Source of the DNA: Bostrychus sinensis
Lineage: Eukaryota; Chordata; Actinopteri; Gobiiformes; Eleotridae
Reading direction: 5' to 3'
Assembly: GCA_020698575.1 (NCBI GenBank)
Contig: CM036244.1
Coordinates: forward strand, 7,116,034-7,180,033
Length of the DNA stretch: 64,000 bases
Shown here: positions 22,501 to 32,874 of the stretch, piece by piece
Numbering within the stretch: the stretch's first letter is position 1
How the letters are laid out: every line of letters starts with the position of its first letter
Notes under the pieces: generated by a model
Told to the model about the DNA's origin: nothing
What the model saw: the letters and a program-made list of their open reading frames with translations, nothing else
Databases searched by the model: none
Program-made: the position numbers and the translations under genes

Positions 22501-25500
22501 GGAGCTCTCTGCGCGGGGCAGGGGGACCTCTCTGCGCGGGGCAGAGGGACCTCTCTGCGCGGGGCATGTGGAGCTCTCTGCGCGGGGCAGAGGGACCTCT
22601 CTGCGCGGGGCATGTGGAGCTCTCTGCGCGGGGCAGGGGGACCTCTCTGCGCGGGGCAGGGGGAGCTCTCTGCGCGGGGCAGGGGGACCTCTCTGCGCGG
22701 GGCAGGGGGACCTCTCTGCGCGGGGCAGGGGGAGCTCTCTGCGCGGGGCAGGGGGACCTCTCTGCGCGGGGCAGGGGGACCTCTCTGCGCGGGGCAGGGG
22801 GAGCTCTCTGCGCGGGGCAGGGGGAGCTCTCTGCGCGGGGCAGGGGGACCTCTCTGCGCGGGGCATGGGGAGCTCTCTGCGCGGGGCAGGGGGAGCTCTC
22901 TGTGCGGGGCAGGGGGACCTCTCTGCGCGGGGCAGCGGCGGGGCAGAGGGAGCTCTCTGGGCGGGGCAGAGGCAGGGCAGGGCAGGGGGTGCAGATCACC
23001 TGTCTGTAAAACTGCATCACGTGATAAAAGTTCTGCACTCACAGGCTCATCAGAGAAGACATCGACCCTCAGACCTGTCTATGGCACACTGTGCTTTATT
23101 AAGAATATTTGTTTCACTAAAAATCTGCTGAACCTTGTGTTTCTGATTCCAGTGCTGTCTCTGAGCCGTGCCCCTAGCAGCTCTCTGCTCTCTCTGTGCT
23201 CAGCTCAGAGAAGAACAGCTCCTCTCATCCTTCTGTTCATTCAAACTAAGTTTTGGGGAGTAAATATTTCTTTTCTAGCCGTCTTTGAATAAAACATCAG
23301 AAAATCCTGCTCCACATAAACATTGCACATGTTGACAATAGAGCTCTAATGCACAAATGTAATAAGGCTATATTTAATTTAATTTTTTAATCTTAAGGGT
23401 GAATATTGCTGAGATTACTGGACGTGTCAAGTCCCAGTCCTCACAGAGATATTAGCCATAAACCACACCAACACATCTGAGTTTGAATCTTTAACAACAG
23501 ATTCCACAGAGTTCTGACTCTAGCTCAGACTACACAAACTGAAACTGATTTAGACGATGGTCAGGTTCTCTGCAGCAGAGCAGAGATGTTCTCTGCACTT
23601 CGTAGTACTTTATGTAGTATTTTCTCAGTATACTGTGTATTTGTAGGTTCCCTGCAGCAGAGCGGACGTCTTCTCGAGCCGACAGCTCTCTGTGATCGAC
23701 AAAAGGAAGCTAATGAAGTTCCTCACTTCCTGTTTGGACGAGAATGACCCCTACACAGGTGAGTCTGAGCCAATCACAGGTGAGCCAGTGACAGGTGAGT
23801 CTGAGCCAGTCACAGGTGAGCCAGTGACAGGTGAGTCTGAGCCAGTCACAGGTGAGTCTGAGCCAGTCACAGGTGAGTCTGAGCCAATCACAAGTGAGCC
23901 AGTGACAGATGAGTCTGAGCCAGTCACAGGTGAGCAAGTGACAGATGAGTCTGAGCCAATCACAGGTGAGCCAGTGACAGGTGAGTCTGAGCCAGTCACA
24001 GGTGAGTCTGAGCCAATCACAGGTGAGCCAGTGACAGGTGAGTCTGAGCCAGTCACAGGTGAGTCTGAGCCAATCACAGGTGAGCCAGTGACAGGTGGGT
24101 CTGAGCCAATCACAGGTGAGCCAGTGACAGCTGAGTCTGAGCCAATCACAGGTGAGCCAGTGACAGGTGAGTCTGAGCCAATCACAGGTCAGTCACAGGT
24201 GAGTCTGAGCCAATCACAGGTGAGCCAGTCACAGGTCAGTCACAGGTGATTCTGAGCCAATCACAGGTGAGCCAGTCACAGGTCAGTCACAGGTGAGTCT
24301 GAGCCAGTCAGAGGTGAGTCTGAGCCAATCATAGGTGAGTCTGTTAAGGTGTGACTGAACCAAAGTCTGGGCCAAACCCCTGACGCCCAAATATGGCCTC
24401 TTTCCTGCCCAGAATTCTCGGGGCGTCCTTATATGGAGTTCCTGGAGCAGCAGCAGCTTGGGGAGGACCTCAGACACTTCCTGTTCCACTCAATCGCCAT
24501 GGCGACAGAGGACACGCCCACGGAGGCGGGGCTGGCCTCCACGCGCCACTTCCTGCGTTGCCTCGGTCGCTACGGCAACACGCCCTTCCTATTTCCTGTG
24601 TACGGCCTCGGAGAGATCCCCCAGTGCTTCTGCAGGTATCTCCCCAGACGCTTCCTCCTGCTGCTCCCTCTCCCCATGCGCCGCCTCCTCCCTCTCCCCA
24701 GACACCTCCTCCTGACTCGTGTGTGTATTTGCAGGATGTGTGCGGTGTTCGGAGGAGTGTACTGTCTCAGACACTCAGTCAGGAGTCTGGTCCTGCACAA
24801 GGACACCAACAGGTAACAAATGGTACTACACCTGTACTACACCTGTACTACACCTGTATACACATGTACTACACCTGTATACACATGTACTACACCTGTT
24901 CTACATTTGTACTACACCTGTATTACACCTGTACTACATTTGTATTACACCTGTACTACATTTGTACTACACTTGTATACACATGTACTACACCTGTACT
25001 ACATTTGTACTACACCTGTACTACACCTGTATTACACCTGTACTACATTTGTACTACACCTGTATACACCTGTACTACATTTATACTACATCTGTATTAC
25101 ACCTGTACTACACCTGTACTACACCTGTACTACATTTGTACTACACCTGTATTACACTTGTACTACACCTGTATACACCTGTACTACACCTGTACACACC
25201 TGTATTACACCTGTACTACACCTGTATTACACCTGTACTACACCTGTACTACACCTGTACTACACCTGTATTACACCTGTATTACATTTGTACTACACCT
25301 ATATTACACCTGTATACACCTGTACTACACCTGTATTACATTTGTACTACACCTGTATTACATTTGTACTACACCTGTATTACACCTGTATATACCTGTA
25401 TTACACCTGTACTACACCTGTATTACATTTGTACTACACCTGTATTACACCTGTATTACACCTGTACTACACCTGTACTACACCTGTATTACATTTGTAC

Positions 25501-28500
25501 TACACCTGTATTACATTTGTACTACACCTGTATTACACCTGTATATACCTGTATTACACCTGTACTACACCTGTATTACATTTGTACTACACCTGTATTA
25601 CACCTGTATTACACCTGTACTACACCTGTACTACACCTGTATTACATTTGTACTACACCTGTATTACACCTGTATTACACCTGTACTACACCTGTACTAC
25701 ACCTGTATTACATTTGTACTACACCTGTATTACATTTGTACTACACCTGTATTACATTTGTACTACACCTGTACTACACCTGTATTACACTTGTATACAC
25801 CTGTATTATACCAGTGCTACACCTGTACTGCACTCTCTCACCTGTCCCTCTGTCTCCAGGTGTACTGCAGTGATAGACAGTCGTGGACAGAGGATCAGCT
25901 GTTCTCACTGTGTTCTGGAGTCCGGACTCTTAGAACTTCCTCAGGACCAGACCAGGACCAGGTCTGGACTAGCCTGGCGAGCCAGACTCTCCTACTTGTA
26001 TTGGTTACTCCACCCGTGTTAGCTCCGCCCCTCTTTTCTCTGATTGGTTTCGCCGCCTGTGTTAGCGCCGCCCCTCATTTCTCTGATTGGTTGCTCTGCC
26101 TGTGTTAGCTCCACTCTCATTTCCTCTGATTGGTTACTCTGCCTGTGTTAGCTCCGCCCCTCATTTCTCTGATTGGTAACTCCGCCTGTGTTAGCTCCGC
26201 CCCTTGTTTCTCTGATTGGTTACTCCGCCTGTGTTAGCTCCGCCCCTCGTTTCTCTGATTGATAACGCCACCTGTGTTAGCGCCGCCTCTCGTTTCTGAT
26301 TGGTTACTCTGCCTGTGTTAGCTCCGCCCCTCATTTCTTTGATTGGTTTCTCCGCCTGTGTTAGCTCCGCCCCTCATTTCTCTGATTGGTTACTCTGCCT
26401 GTGTTAGCTGCGCCCCTCGTTTCTCTGATTGGTTGCTCTGCCTGTGTTAGCTCCGCCCTCATTTCTCTGATTGGTAACTCCGCCTGTGTTAGCTCTGCCC
26501 TCATTTCTCTGATTGGTTGCTCTGCCTGTGTTAGCTCTGCCCTCATTTCTCTGATTGGTTGCTCTGCCTGTGTTAGCTCCGCCCCTCGTTTCTCTGATTG
26601 GTTACTCTGCCTGTGTTAGCTCCGCCCCTCGTTTCTCTGATTTGTTACTCTGCCTGCGTTAGCTCCGCCCCTCGTTTCTCTGATTTGTTACTCTGCCTGT
26701 GTTAGCTCCGCCCCTCATTTCTCTGATTGGTAACTTCGCCTGTGTTAGCTCCGCCCCTCGTTTCTCTGATTTGTTACTCTGCCTGTGTTAGCTCCACCCT
26801 CATTTCTCTGATTGGTTACTCTGCCTGTGTTAGCTCCGCCCCTCATTTCTCTGATTGGTAACTTCGCCTGTGTTAGCTCCGCCCCTCGTTTCTCTGATTG
26901 GTTACCCTGCCTGTGTTAGCTCCGCCCTTCGTTTCTCTGATTGGTTACCCTGCCTGTGTTAGCTCCGCCCCTCATTTCTCTGATTGGTAACTTCACCTGT
27001 GTTAGCTCCGCCCCTCGTTTCTCTGATTGGTTACCCTGCCTGTGTTAGCTCCGCCCTTCGTTTCTCTGATTGGTTACCCTGCCTGTGTTAGCTCCGCCCC
27101 TCGTTTCTCTGATTGGTTACCCTGCCTGTGTTAGCTCCGCCCCTCGTTTCTCTGATTGGTAACTCTGCCTGGTAATTCCGCCACGGAAACGAAACGTAAG
27201 TGAACGGGGGGTTTCCTCTCTAACGGGGAAGTAGCTGGGCACAAAAAAGCTATACCAGGACAATAAATATTAAATCGTGTCTGACATTGTTTCTGTAATA
27301 CGTAAACCAGCCTACTAATGCTGCGTTCATACTGAGGCGTCTGGTTTACTTGGTCTGGTTTCTATGTAAATGCTGTGGCACGAATCAGGATTTGATGAGT
27401 GAATGGCACGGCGTCCAGAATGGACAAAGTTCAGAAAAATCTGAACTTTCGCAAATATTTGCGGCGCGTCAACCAATCAGGATCCTGCTCCTGCAGTGTC
27501 GTGGGAGGACGTAGGAAGCGGAGCTCCATCATCACCGTGGACTCATCGAGGCTGTCACTGTGAACCTGGAGCTACAGCTACAGCCTACAGCAGCTCTGCT
27601 ACTTTTATAAAGACAGCTGTCACAGGAACAGGACATGAACCTTTACTGTGTGCTGAGCTGAGCAGTGGACCCTAACCCTAACCCTAACCCAGCTACTGCT
27701 TTCTCCAAAACATCAGGGAAAGCAGAGCCTGTGCACTGAGTGCTAGTGTAGCCTATACCCACTAAAGCCACTAGAGAGCGCCATTAAACATGAAAAACTC
27801 CTCCGTATCGCCGCTCTGCTGCCAGGGTTGAGTGGTGAAACACAGCAGCAGTGTCCTGGGGACATGTCCTCGCAGGGACATGGGACACAGGTTAGCAAAC
27901 CGGCATGGCCTCAGTTGAAATTAGCCCTGAAACAGTGGCCATGATCCTGGCACAGCAGACTCCTCCCATGATGCAAATTCCTGTCTGAACACATTTGTTT
28001 TGACGCGTTAACAGAGCGAATTGGAAGCGTGAATAAATTGTCTGACCTCAAAATGTTCAACTAGACAAGTTGAGGTACCCCAGGACCAGACCAGGTCTAC
28101 CCCAGGACCAGACCAGTTCTACCTCAGGACCAGACCAGGTCTACCTCAGGACCAGACCAGGTCTACCTCAGGACCAGACCAGGTCTACCTCAGGACCAGA
28201 CCAGGTCTACCTCAGGACCAGACCAGGTCTACCTCAGAGTCCTCAGAGCTGACCTTCTGGACCTTTACAGTGATGTTTGTGGTTCCAGGTCCATCTCCAG
28301 AGCCGTCCTCATCACAGACCGATCCCTGCTGCTTTCAGAATCGGAACTCCAACAGGTACTGGACCAAGACTGGATCAGGACTGGACCAGAACATCATGTG
28401 TCTCCGTGGTAACCCTGACTTCCTGTTTGTGTCTCCGTGGTAACCCTGACTTCCTGTGGCAGGTGTCTCTGGTCACAGTTCCTGGTTCTCCTTCAGTTCG

Positions 28501-31500
28501 TCTGATAGAACTCAGTTCCTCCACTATGACCTGCACCAGCGGCACCTGTGAGTACTACTACTACTACTACTACTAATACTACTACTACTACTACTAATAC
28601 TACTACTACTACTAATAATACTACTACTACTAATACTACTACTACCACTACTACTACTACTAATAATAATAATAATAATACTACTACTACTCAGGGTTCT
28701 CACAACCCCCTTTTTTCGACGGGTAAACGGACATTTTCCCGGGCTGATCAAATGTTATTTTTCCGCAGCAAGTACCTCATCCTGTGCAGTTACTGGGATA
28801 GCAGCCGGTCAGGTCTGCGGCAGTGCCATTAGATACAAATTGTATCTACTTTACATCTAGCCAGTCATATCCCAGAGTCCGCCCTCGAAACAGGTAAACT
28901 TCGGTGATGTTATGCGCAGTAGGTTGCTGTATCAGCCGGAGTTCCCTGCGCAGTGACGTGATCACAACGGCGGCCACAACAAGCCCTCGCCTTCCGATGT
29001 TGGGCAGAGGTAAAAACAGCTGGGCATCCGTCGCGATTCGGATTGTTCCGTGTGTTTGCTGGAAAGGGCATGGGCCCTTGGATTATGAAAAACTACAGAG
29101 AATAACCGGATTAAGGTTTCTCAACAGCATGGTGTTTTATACATCAAAATATGGCCCAGATCTGCTCAGAAAGGACGTTTTTAAGTCGGGAAATACAAAG
29201 AAGTGATGCCGAGGGGGCTTTGCGGCCTCGGATGGGGCGCTACACGCGCAATGTTTATTATATAGCATCTTCAATATGGACATTTTTATTTTTCTTTGGC
29301 GGGAACCCTGTAGTACTAATTGTCATGTTACAAAAGATATTTGGTCATGCTCAAATTCAGTCTGGTTAAAAATATATATAATACATTATTCTTTGCACAT
29401 TTTGTTACACAAAGCAAATACTTAAACATAATTTACTGTTTCTTATAGTTCTAAGTTGTCAGTACCAAAATAGTATAGGTAGCCTTCTAGGTTTATTTTA
29501 CTTTCAGATGCATCAGAGCTTTGGGTGTCTCTTTGCAGGACAGTAGATGTGAGAGCCTCATGTGTTTGATGTAATTTGATCGGCCCATTTTACTGATCAC
29601 TCTGTTTTTAACCATGATGGGCCGATAGCGATCAGAGCGCCCTTAAAAATATCACTATGAATCAAAATGATTAAAATGAAGTGTCAGATTGGGTGCAGTG
29701 TGATCAGTTCACAGGAGAGATGGAGGTAAACGCTGGTCTTCAGTCTGTTTGTGTGTGCTTTAATCGTCCTGTACCTGCGTCCTGAAGGCAGGCTGTGCTT
29801 TTCTGGAGGCGATCAGGATACAATGAGTCTAGCTGTGGAAGTGGACTGCCAACAGTTTTTTGTGCTGTTGTAATCTCTCCGGCCAGGTCCTTGTTGTCCT
29901 GCACCGTGCAGCTCCCACCACAGTGAGACGCTCTCTGCTGCAGCCGAGAAGGAGCCCAGACTGTTTTAATTTCTTTAGGAGGAGGAGTCTTTGCTGAGCT
30001 TTCTTCACCAGGTGCATGGTGTGGAGGCCCCAGAGGTCTGTGGTGAGGTGGATGCTGTCCACACGCTCAACTTCGTCCCCCTGTATTTGCAGAGGGCCGT
30101 GTGCTGTCCTTCTGGACCTTCTGAAGTCTGGTTTTGGTGGTGTTTAAGACCAGATTATTCTTTATCTTCTCTCTGCAGTGGGTTTTACCGTTGTCAGAGA
30201 TTAGGCCCACTACAGCGGAGTCGTCTGTGAACTTCACGCTGGTGTTTGTGCTGTGAATGGGGAAGCAGTCGTGTGTGAAGAGGGCAGGGGAGAGCACGCA
30301 GCCTCCTGGACCGCCTGTGTTCAGGACAAAGGTGGATGAGACGTTATGTCCTATTCTAACCGCTTGTGGTCTATTTGTGAGAAAGTTCACACTCCATGAA
30401 CACAGTGAGAAGGGCAGTCCCAGGTTATGGAGCTTGTGTGCCAGTTTTTACAGGATGAGTGTATTAAAGGCAGAACTGAAGTGAGGGCTGTGTGCGCTGG
30501 AGACTGGAGACTGGTATGGTACACAGGTATGATAGTAGATGGTTTTAGGCAGACGGGAATAACACTGAGCTGCAGGGATAGGTTAAACCTGTCTAGTAGA
30601 ACACCTGCTCGCTGGCCTGCACATGACTTTAGAACACGACCCATACTCTGTCCGGCTTGGCAGCTGTGGTGATGTTGATGGTCTTTAGCACTGATTCCAC
30701 CTGGTGATGTTCTGCTGCTGCTGCTGTGCTCGGACAGATGAGCTGTTCCTTCTCTTCTTTGATGATCAAAGCCAGCAAAAAATTTATTTAAGTTGTTGGG
30801 GAGTGTCTCATCACGGCTGAGCAGCAAACTGCTGCCTCTGTAGTCTGTCATGGTTTTAATGCCTTTCCACATCTCTGGGCAGTTATTGTTATCACAGTGG
30901 CCCTCTTCATGTTGCTAGTACCTCTCCTTGGCCTCTTTTTTCCTTTTTTCCAGATTTTTTCTGGCACAACTATAAGCCATCATGTCACCTGACCTATAAG
31001 CAGCATCTCAAGCCTTAAGCAGAAACTGCACTTGACTGTCTAGCCATGGTTTCTGGTTTGGAAACACTTTGATGGTTTTAATCGGGATAACTCAGTCAGT
31101 ACAGAAACATAAACAGGCCAGGACAGATGTTTTTTAAAGTTTTTTATCCAAACTCACCAAAAACTCTAAGTATTACCATTTTGCCTGCCCCCAGCTCAGT
31201 TAAACTCTGTTGGCCTGCTAACCTCATCTGTCTCTGTCCCAGACCTGGTACACCTCACCTGTCCGTCCAGAGGCTCCGCCCACAAAGACCTGTTTCCCGT
31301 GGTAACCAGACTCTTCAGGACCCCGGAGTCACCTGACCAGGGTGAGGTCACCTGACCAGGGTGAGGTCACCTGACCCTCACGTGTCTGAAGCCGGTGTTA
31401 GAGCTGTGTCTCGTCCACAGGCGGCCCCTCCGTTCTCTGGAGCCTCTACTTCAACATGGCCGACTCCTCCCAGGTCAAAGGTCACGGCCTCCCAGTCAAC

Positions 31501-32194
31501 GTCCACCTGAGCTCCGGCCCAGACTCCGCCCTCGGACATGACTCCACTATCGCCCAGGTGAGAGGCGGTTCAGACCAGGTCTGTGTGTGGCTCTGAAGCA
31601 TCATCTCCTGAATACTACTATTATTAGTAGTATTGTTATTATTGTTATTATTATTATGAAGTATTATTATGAAGATTATTATGACTACAATTACTATTAC
31701 CTCTACGGCTAATAATAATAATAATAATCATATTCCACATTAGTCTGGATCAGGTGAGCTCCAATGAATGTTTTGTCTGTTTTCAGGCCGAGCTGATTTT
31801 CCAGAAGATCGTTCCTGGAGAAGAGTTCTGTCCTCCAGCTCCCAATCCCGAAGACATCATCTACGACCCGGAGAATGGCGGGAATAATCCAGAGAACTGT
31901 GTGGAGACGAGAGAGGAGACAGGGGAGGAGACAGGGGAGGAGACGAGAGAGGAGACAGGGGAGGAGACGAGAGAGGAGACAGGGGAGGAGACGAGAGAGG
32001 AGACAGGGGAGGAGACGAGAGAGGAGACAGGGGAGGAGACAGGGGAGGAGACGAGAGAGGAGACAGGGGAGGAGACGAGAGAGGAGACAGGGGAGGAGAC
32101 AGGGGAGGAGACAGGGGAGGAGACGAGAGAGGAGACAGGGGAGGAGGAGAAGGAGACAGGACCCAAGGAGGAAAAAGTCCAAACTGAAGAGTAG
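13584..32194 (+). CDS. chm: Rab escort protein (REP), chm-like, 17 exons
   Basis: REP presents new Rab GTPases to geranylgeranyl transferase II and delivers them to membranes; it is related to Rab GDI. Exons: 13584-13635, 16066-16132, 17921-17993, 18207-18328, 18431-18480, 19362-19432, 19499-19705, 20910-21026, 23647-23758, 24413-24635, 24735-24812, 25860-25961, 28289-28355, 28463-28547, 31243-31341, 31421-31557, 31787-32194. All phases agree (2070 nt, about 689 aa). The dinucleotide-binding-fold start has FDVVIVGTGLCESVVAAACS. Rab-binding-platform and GDI-core blocks follow: LVKEGRRFNIDLVSKLLFSR, NVSRYAEFKN, CLGRYGNTPFLFPVYGLGEI, CFCRMCAVFGGVYCLRHSV, ISRAVLITDRS, ELSSSTMTC, YFNMADSS. FCPPAPNPEDIIYDP comes near the end. 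The acidic insert between domains and the C-terminus are both expanded by coding repeats. Exon 12 ends in a weak donor (GTCTGG). Confidence 0.92.
13880..16036 (+). repeat. Higher-order repeat in chm intron 1: three single-copy blocks plus GA-rich minisatellite
   Basis: A block of about 170 bp (starting GAAAATGGTTATCGCATTG and ending GGTCACGTGACAGGAGCAGG) occurs at about 13890, 14934 and 15429. Each copy is followed by a GA-rich array of units such as GGAGGAGACAGGAGCAGAGA. The intervals differ (about 1.04 kb, then 0.5 kb), so the array length varies between copies. The GA-rich strand gives long shadow frames that are not genes. Confidence 0.9.
16149..16190 (+). repeat. 12-bp repeat (ACTGGAGCTGGG) after the chm exon 2 donor
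   Basis: Three to four units begin 16 nt after the donor at 16133. Confidence 0.7.
16198..17920 (+). repeat. 27-bp minisatellite split by a transposon (TGTGCTCTTATTGTGAAGTG core)
   Basis: One unit lies at 16198-16228. Four more lie at 17806-17913, directly before the exon 3 acceptor. Between them is the hAT-like element, so the array existed before the insertion. Confidence 0.8.
16229..17795 (+). mobile_element. hAT-like DNA transposon, copy A, in chm intron 2
   Basis: The ends are CAGGGTTTCC and GGCGGGAACCCTG, forming an imperfect terminal inverted repeat. The direct repeat TGTTCC flanks it (16223-16228 and 17796-17801). The distal third matches copy B at 28692-29310. It holds a frame (17446 onward) starting MVMLCAVGCCISRSSLRSDV that is also present in copy B. 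No known transposase was recognised. The CAGGG termini suggest hAT, but a 6-bp duplication is shorter than the usual 8. Confidence 0.65.
18014..18172 (+). repeat. 12-bp minisatellite (CGTTCGCCGCTG) in chm intron 3
   Basis: About 13 nearly perfect units begin some 20 nt after the donor at 17994. The array is CpG-dense. Confidence 0.9.
18474..19245 (+). repeat. 27-bp minisatellite spanning the chm exon 5 donor
   Basis: The unit is GTGAGAGACACGAGACAGAG followed by GACACAG. It starts exactly at the donor, and its last 10 bases copy the last 10 bases of exon 5 (GAGGACACAG). About 28 units follow with small length changes, so CAG/GTGAGAG is repeated across the whole intron. Confidence 0.9.
19525..19640 (+). 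repeat. Coding repeat (ETGSQSEPA) in chm exon 7
   Basis: About four copies of a 30-nt unit encode SQSEPAxETG in the acidic linker of REP. The unit includes GGGAGCCAATCAGA. All copies keep the frame. Confidence 0.85.
19724..20335 (+). repeat. 29-bp minisatellite (AGTCTGTCCCAGTCGGGACT core) in chm intron 7
   Basis: About 21 units begin 18 nt after the donor at 19706. Each contains the inverted pair CCCAGTCGGGACT. Confidence 0.9.
20420..20887 (+). repeat. 19-bp minisatellite (AACCCTGAGTAACGTGTGC) before chm exon 8
   Basis: About 25 units fill the rest of intron 7 and stop 22 nt before the acceptor at 20909. Units vary between AACGTG and AATGTG. Confidence 0.9.
21055..21115 (+). repeat. 11-bp repeat (AGGGATAAAAC) after the chm exon 8 donor
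   Basis: About five units begin 30 nt after the donor at 21027. Confidence 0.7.
21655..22990 (+). repeat. CpG-dense 23/34-bp minisatellite in chm intron 8
   Basis: Units of 23 bp (CTCTCTGCGCGGGGCAGAGG core) and 34 bp (with an extra GCGGCGGGGCA step) total about 1.3 kb. It has GCGCGGGG in nearly every unit. It produces open frames of 400-500 codons on both strands that are repeat artefacts. Confidence 0.9.
22990..23646. other. Remainder of chm intron 8
   Basis: No exon or element recognised. A CTCTGCAGCAGAGCAGAGATG stretch near 23570 partly resembles the start of exon 9 (CCCTGCAGCAGAGCGGACG), perhaps a small local duplication. Confidence 0.4.
23754..24345 (+). repeat. In-frame donor-spanning minisatellite in chm intron 9 (GTGAGTCTGAGCCAGTCACAG)
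   Basis: Units of 21 nt and 15 nt (GTGAGCCAGTGACAG) start exactly at the exon 9 donor, and each ends CACAG or GACAG like the exon. The exon frame stays open through the array to 24249 (GESEPVT and GEPVT repeats). About 25 donor copies are present. Confidence 0.92.
24823..25850 (+). repeat. TACTACACCTGTATTACACC-type minisatellite in chm intron 11
   Basis: An 11-12 bp unit (TACTACACCTG, ATTACATTTG) begins 10 nt after the donor at 24813 and fills about 1 kb, ending near the exon 12 acceptor. It contains higher-order blocks of about 110-150 bp. Confidence 0.9.
26005..27172 (+). repeat. 43-bp minisatellite pairing GC box and CCAAT box in chm intron 12
   Basis: About 27 units contain GCTCCGCCCCTC, then TTTCTCTGATTGGT, then a CTGCCTGTGTTA step. 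CCGCCCC is an inverted GC-box (Sp1-type) motif and ATTGG an inverted CCAAT box, with constant spacing. Confidence 0.9.
27173..28070. mobile_element. Possible degenerate MITE; telomere-like tract inside
   Basis: The segment from GCTGCGTTCATACTGAGGCG (about 27323) to GACGCGTTAACAGAGCGAAT (about 28003) has the style of a non-autonomous DNA element, but no clean terminal repeats were found. 27669-27690 holds (CCCTAA)3. Confidence 0.25.
28078..28238 (+). repeat. 22-bp minisatellite (CAGGACCAGACCAGGTCTAC) in chm intron 12
   Basis: Seven units lie about 50 nt before exon 13. Each contains CAGGTCTAC, echoing the exon 12 donor region (ACCAGGTCTGG). Confidence 0.85.
28553..28691 (+). repeat. (TAC/TAA)n microsatellite after the chm exon 14 donor
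   Basis: The tract begins 5 nt after the donor at 28548 and ends at the left end of the hAT-like copy B. Confidence 0.85.
28692..29310 (+). mobile_element. hAT-like DNA transposon, copy B, in chm intron 14
   Basis: It starts CAGGGTTCTCACAA and ends GCGGGAACCCTG. It shares the left end (AGTTACTG, GCAGTGCCATTAG) and the MLCAVGCC frame (28904-29206) with copy A, and lacks about 1 kb of the middle. The flanks are triplet repeat, so the target duplication (TACTACT against TAGTACT) cannot be confirmed. Confidence 0.65.
29760..31090 (-). mobile_element. L2/CR1-like LINE fragment in chm intron 14
   Basis: Minus-strand frames encode the RT region: DRFNLSLQLSVIPVCLKPST, then NFLTNRPQAVRIGHNVSSTF, then GGCVLSPALFTHDC and FTDDSAVVGLIS (degenerate ADD block), then LKKLKQSGLLLGC. 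Frameshifts separate the blocks. The element is inactive and opposite to chm. Confidence 0.75.
31325..31380 (+). repeat. 19-bp repeat copying the chm exon 15 donor
   Basis: TCACCTGACCAGGGTGAGG spans the exon 15/intron junction and is repeated in the intron, giving a second donor copy 19 nt downstream and a third partial copy. Confidence 0.8.
31906..32160 (+). repeat. Coding minisatellite (EETGEETR) at the REP C-terminus
   Basis: About ten units of GAGGAGACAGGGGAGGAGAC type encode alternating EETGEE and EETREE. They follow the conserved NPEDIIYDP block and give REP a highly acidic tail of about 80 residues. Confidence 0.9.
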
Positions 32195-32874
32195 TTCATA
32201 ATCACTAAACCAGGACTTTACTGGGATTAACCCAGGACCAACCCCGATCCACTGCATGTCTCCCGAGTCTCGGCCTTAGACTCTGAGCTCAGACTCAGTT
32301 CTGTTTGTTTGGGTTCTGACTTGGTTTTGGCTCCAAACATTGCTTTGGAATGAAATAAATGGATGCCTTTTGTAAAAGTCTCAGAACGACTCAAAGAAGA
32401 CCAGAGTTCGGTCCGGAGTTCGGACCAGAGTTTGGTCCTTTCTGAGTCGCCTGTGGTGATTCTCGTTCCTCCACGAGAGTTCAGTCCTAAAGGTTAAAGT
32501 TCATGTGGACCAGGTTTTTTTCAGCTTTCTCCAAAGGACTCGGTCATTTCTACAGAAAGCTCAGCTGCAGAGGAGAGGTCAGAGCTGGACCTGGACTGGA
32601 GATCATCTGCTCAGTTTTCAGTAGAAATGACTAAGTCCTTTGGAGAAAGTGTGAAACATCTTCTAAAAACAAACCTGATCCAGACGACTTCTGTTTTTTT
32701 CTTCCTTTTTGAATCGTTTGAAAATAATATTTAAGTCTCTACTGATGATGTCGCTCGTTGATATGTGCAAAAAAATGAACTCTGTGCAAAAATGCCTTTG
32801 TTTTTATTATTTTTATTTCGTTTTTGTTCAGAAATAAATCTTAAATCACATGACCCCGAGCCTGCATTCTGATT
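32195..32874. other. Convergent 3' UTRs of chm and the PYD gene
   Basis: About 680 bp separate the two stop codons. Minus-strand AATAAA motifs (plus TTTATT near 32803-32815) serve the PYD gene. A CTTTCTCCAAAGGACT segment (32525) recurs inverted near 32635, giving a hairpin of roughly 100 bp. Confidence 0.55.
32354..32359 (+). terminator. Poly(A) signal AATAAA of chm
   Basis: AATAAA lies 160 nt after the chm stop (32192-32194). Confidence 0.75.

Noticed and set aside
21505..23131. 400-500 codon frames on both strands in chm intron 8
   Set aside because: They come from a 23/34-bp CpG-rich array lying between two confirmed chm exons.
24719..26108. Tyr/Cys/Thr-rich frames of 384-571 codons
   Set aside because: They read through chm exons 10-12 and the intron 11 array. 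The GT/AG structure and REP homology show the array is intron.
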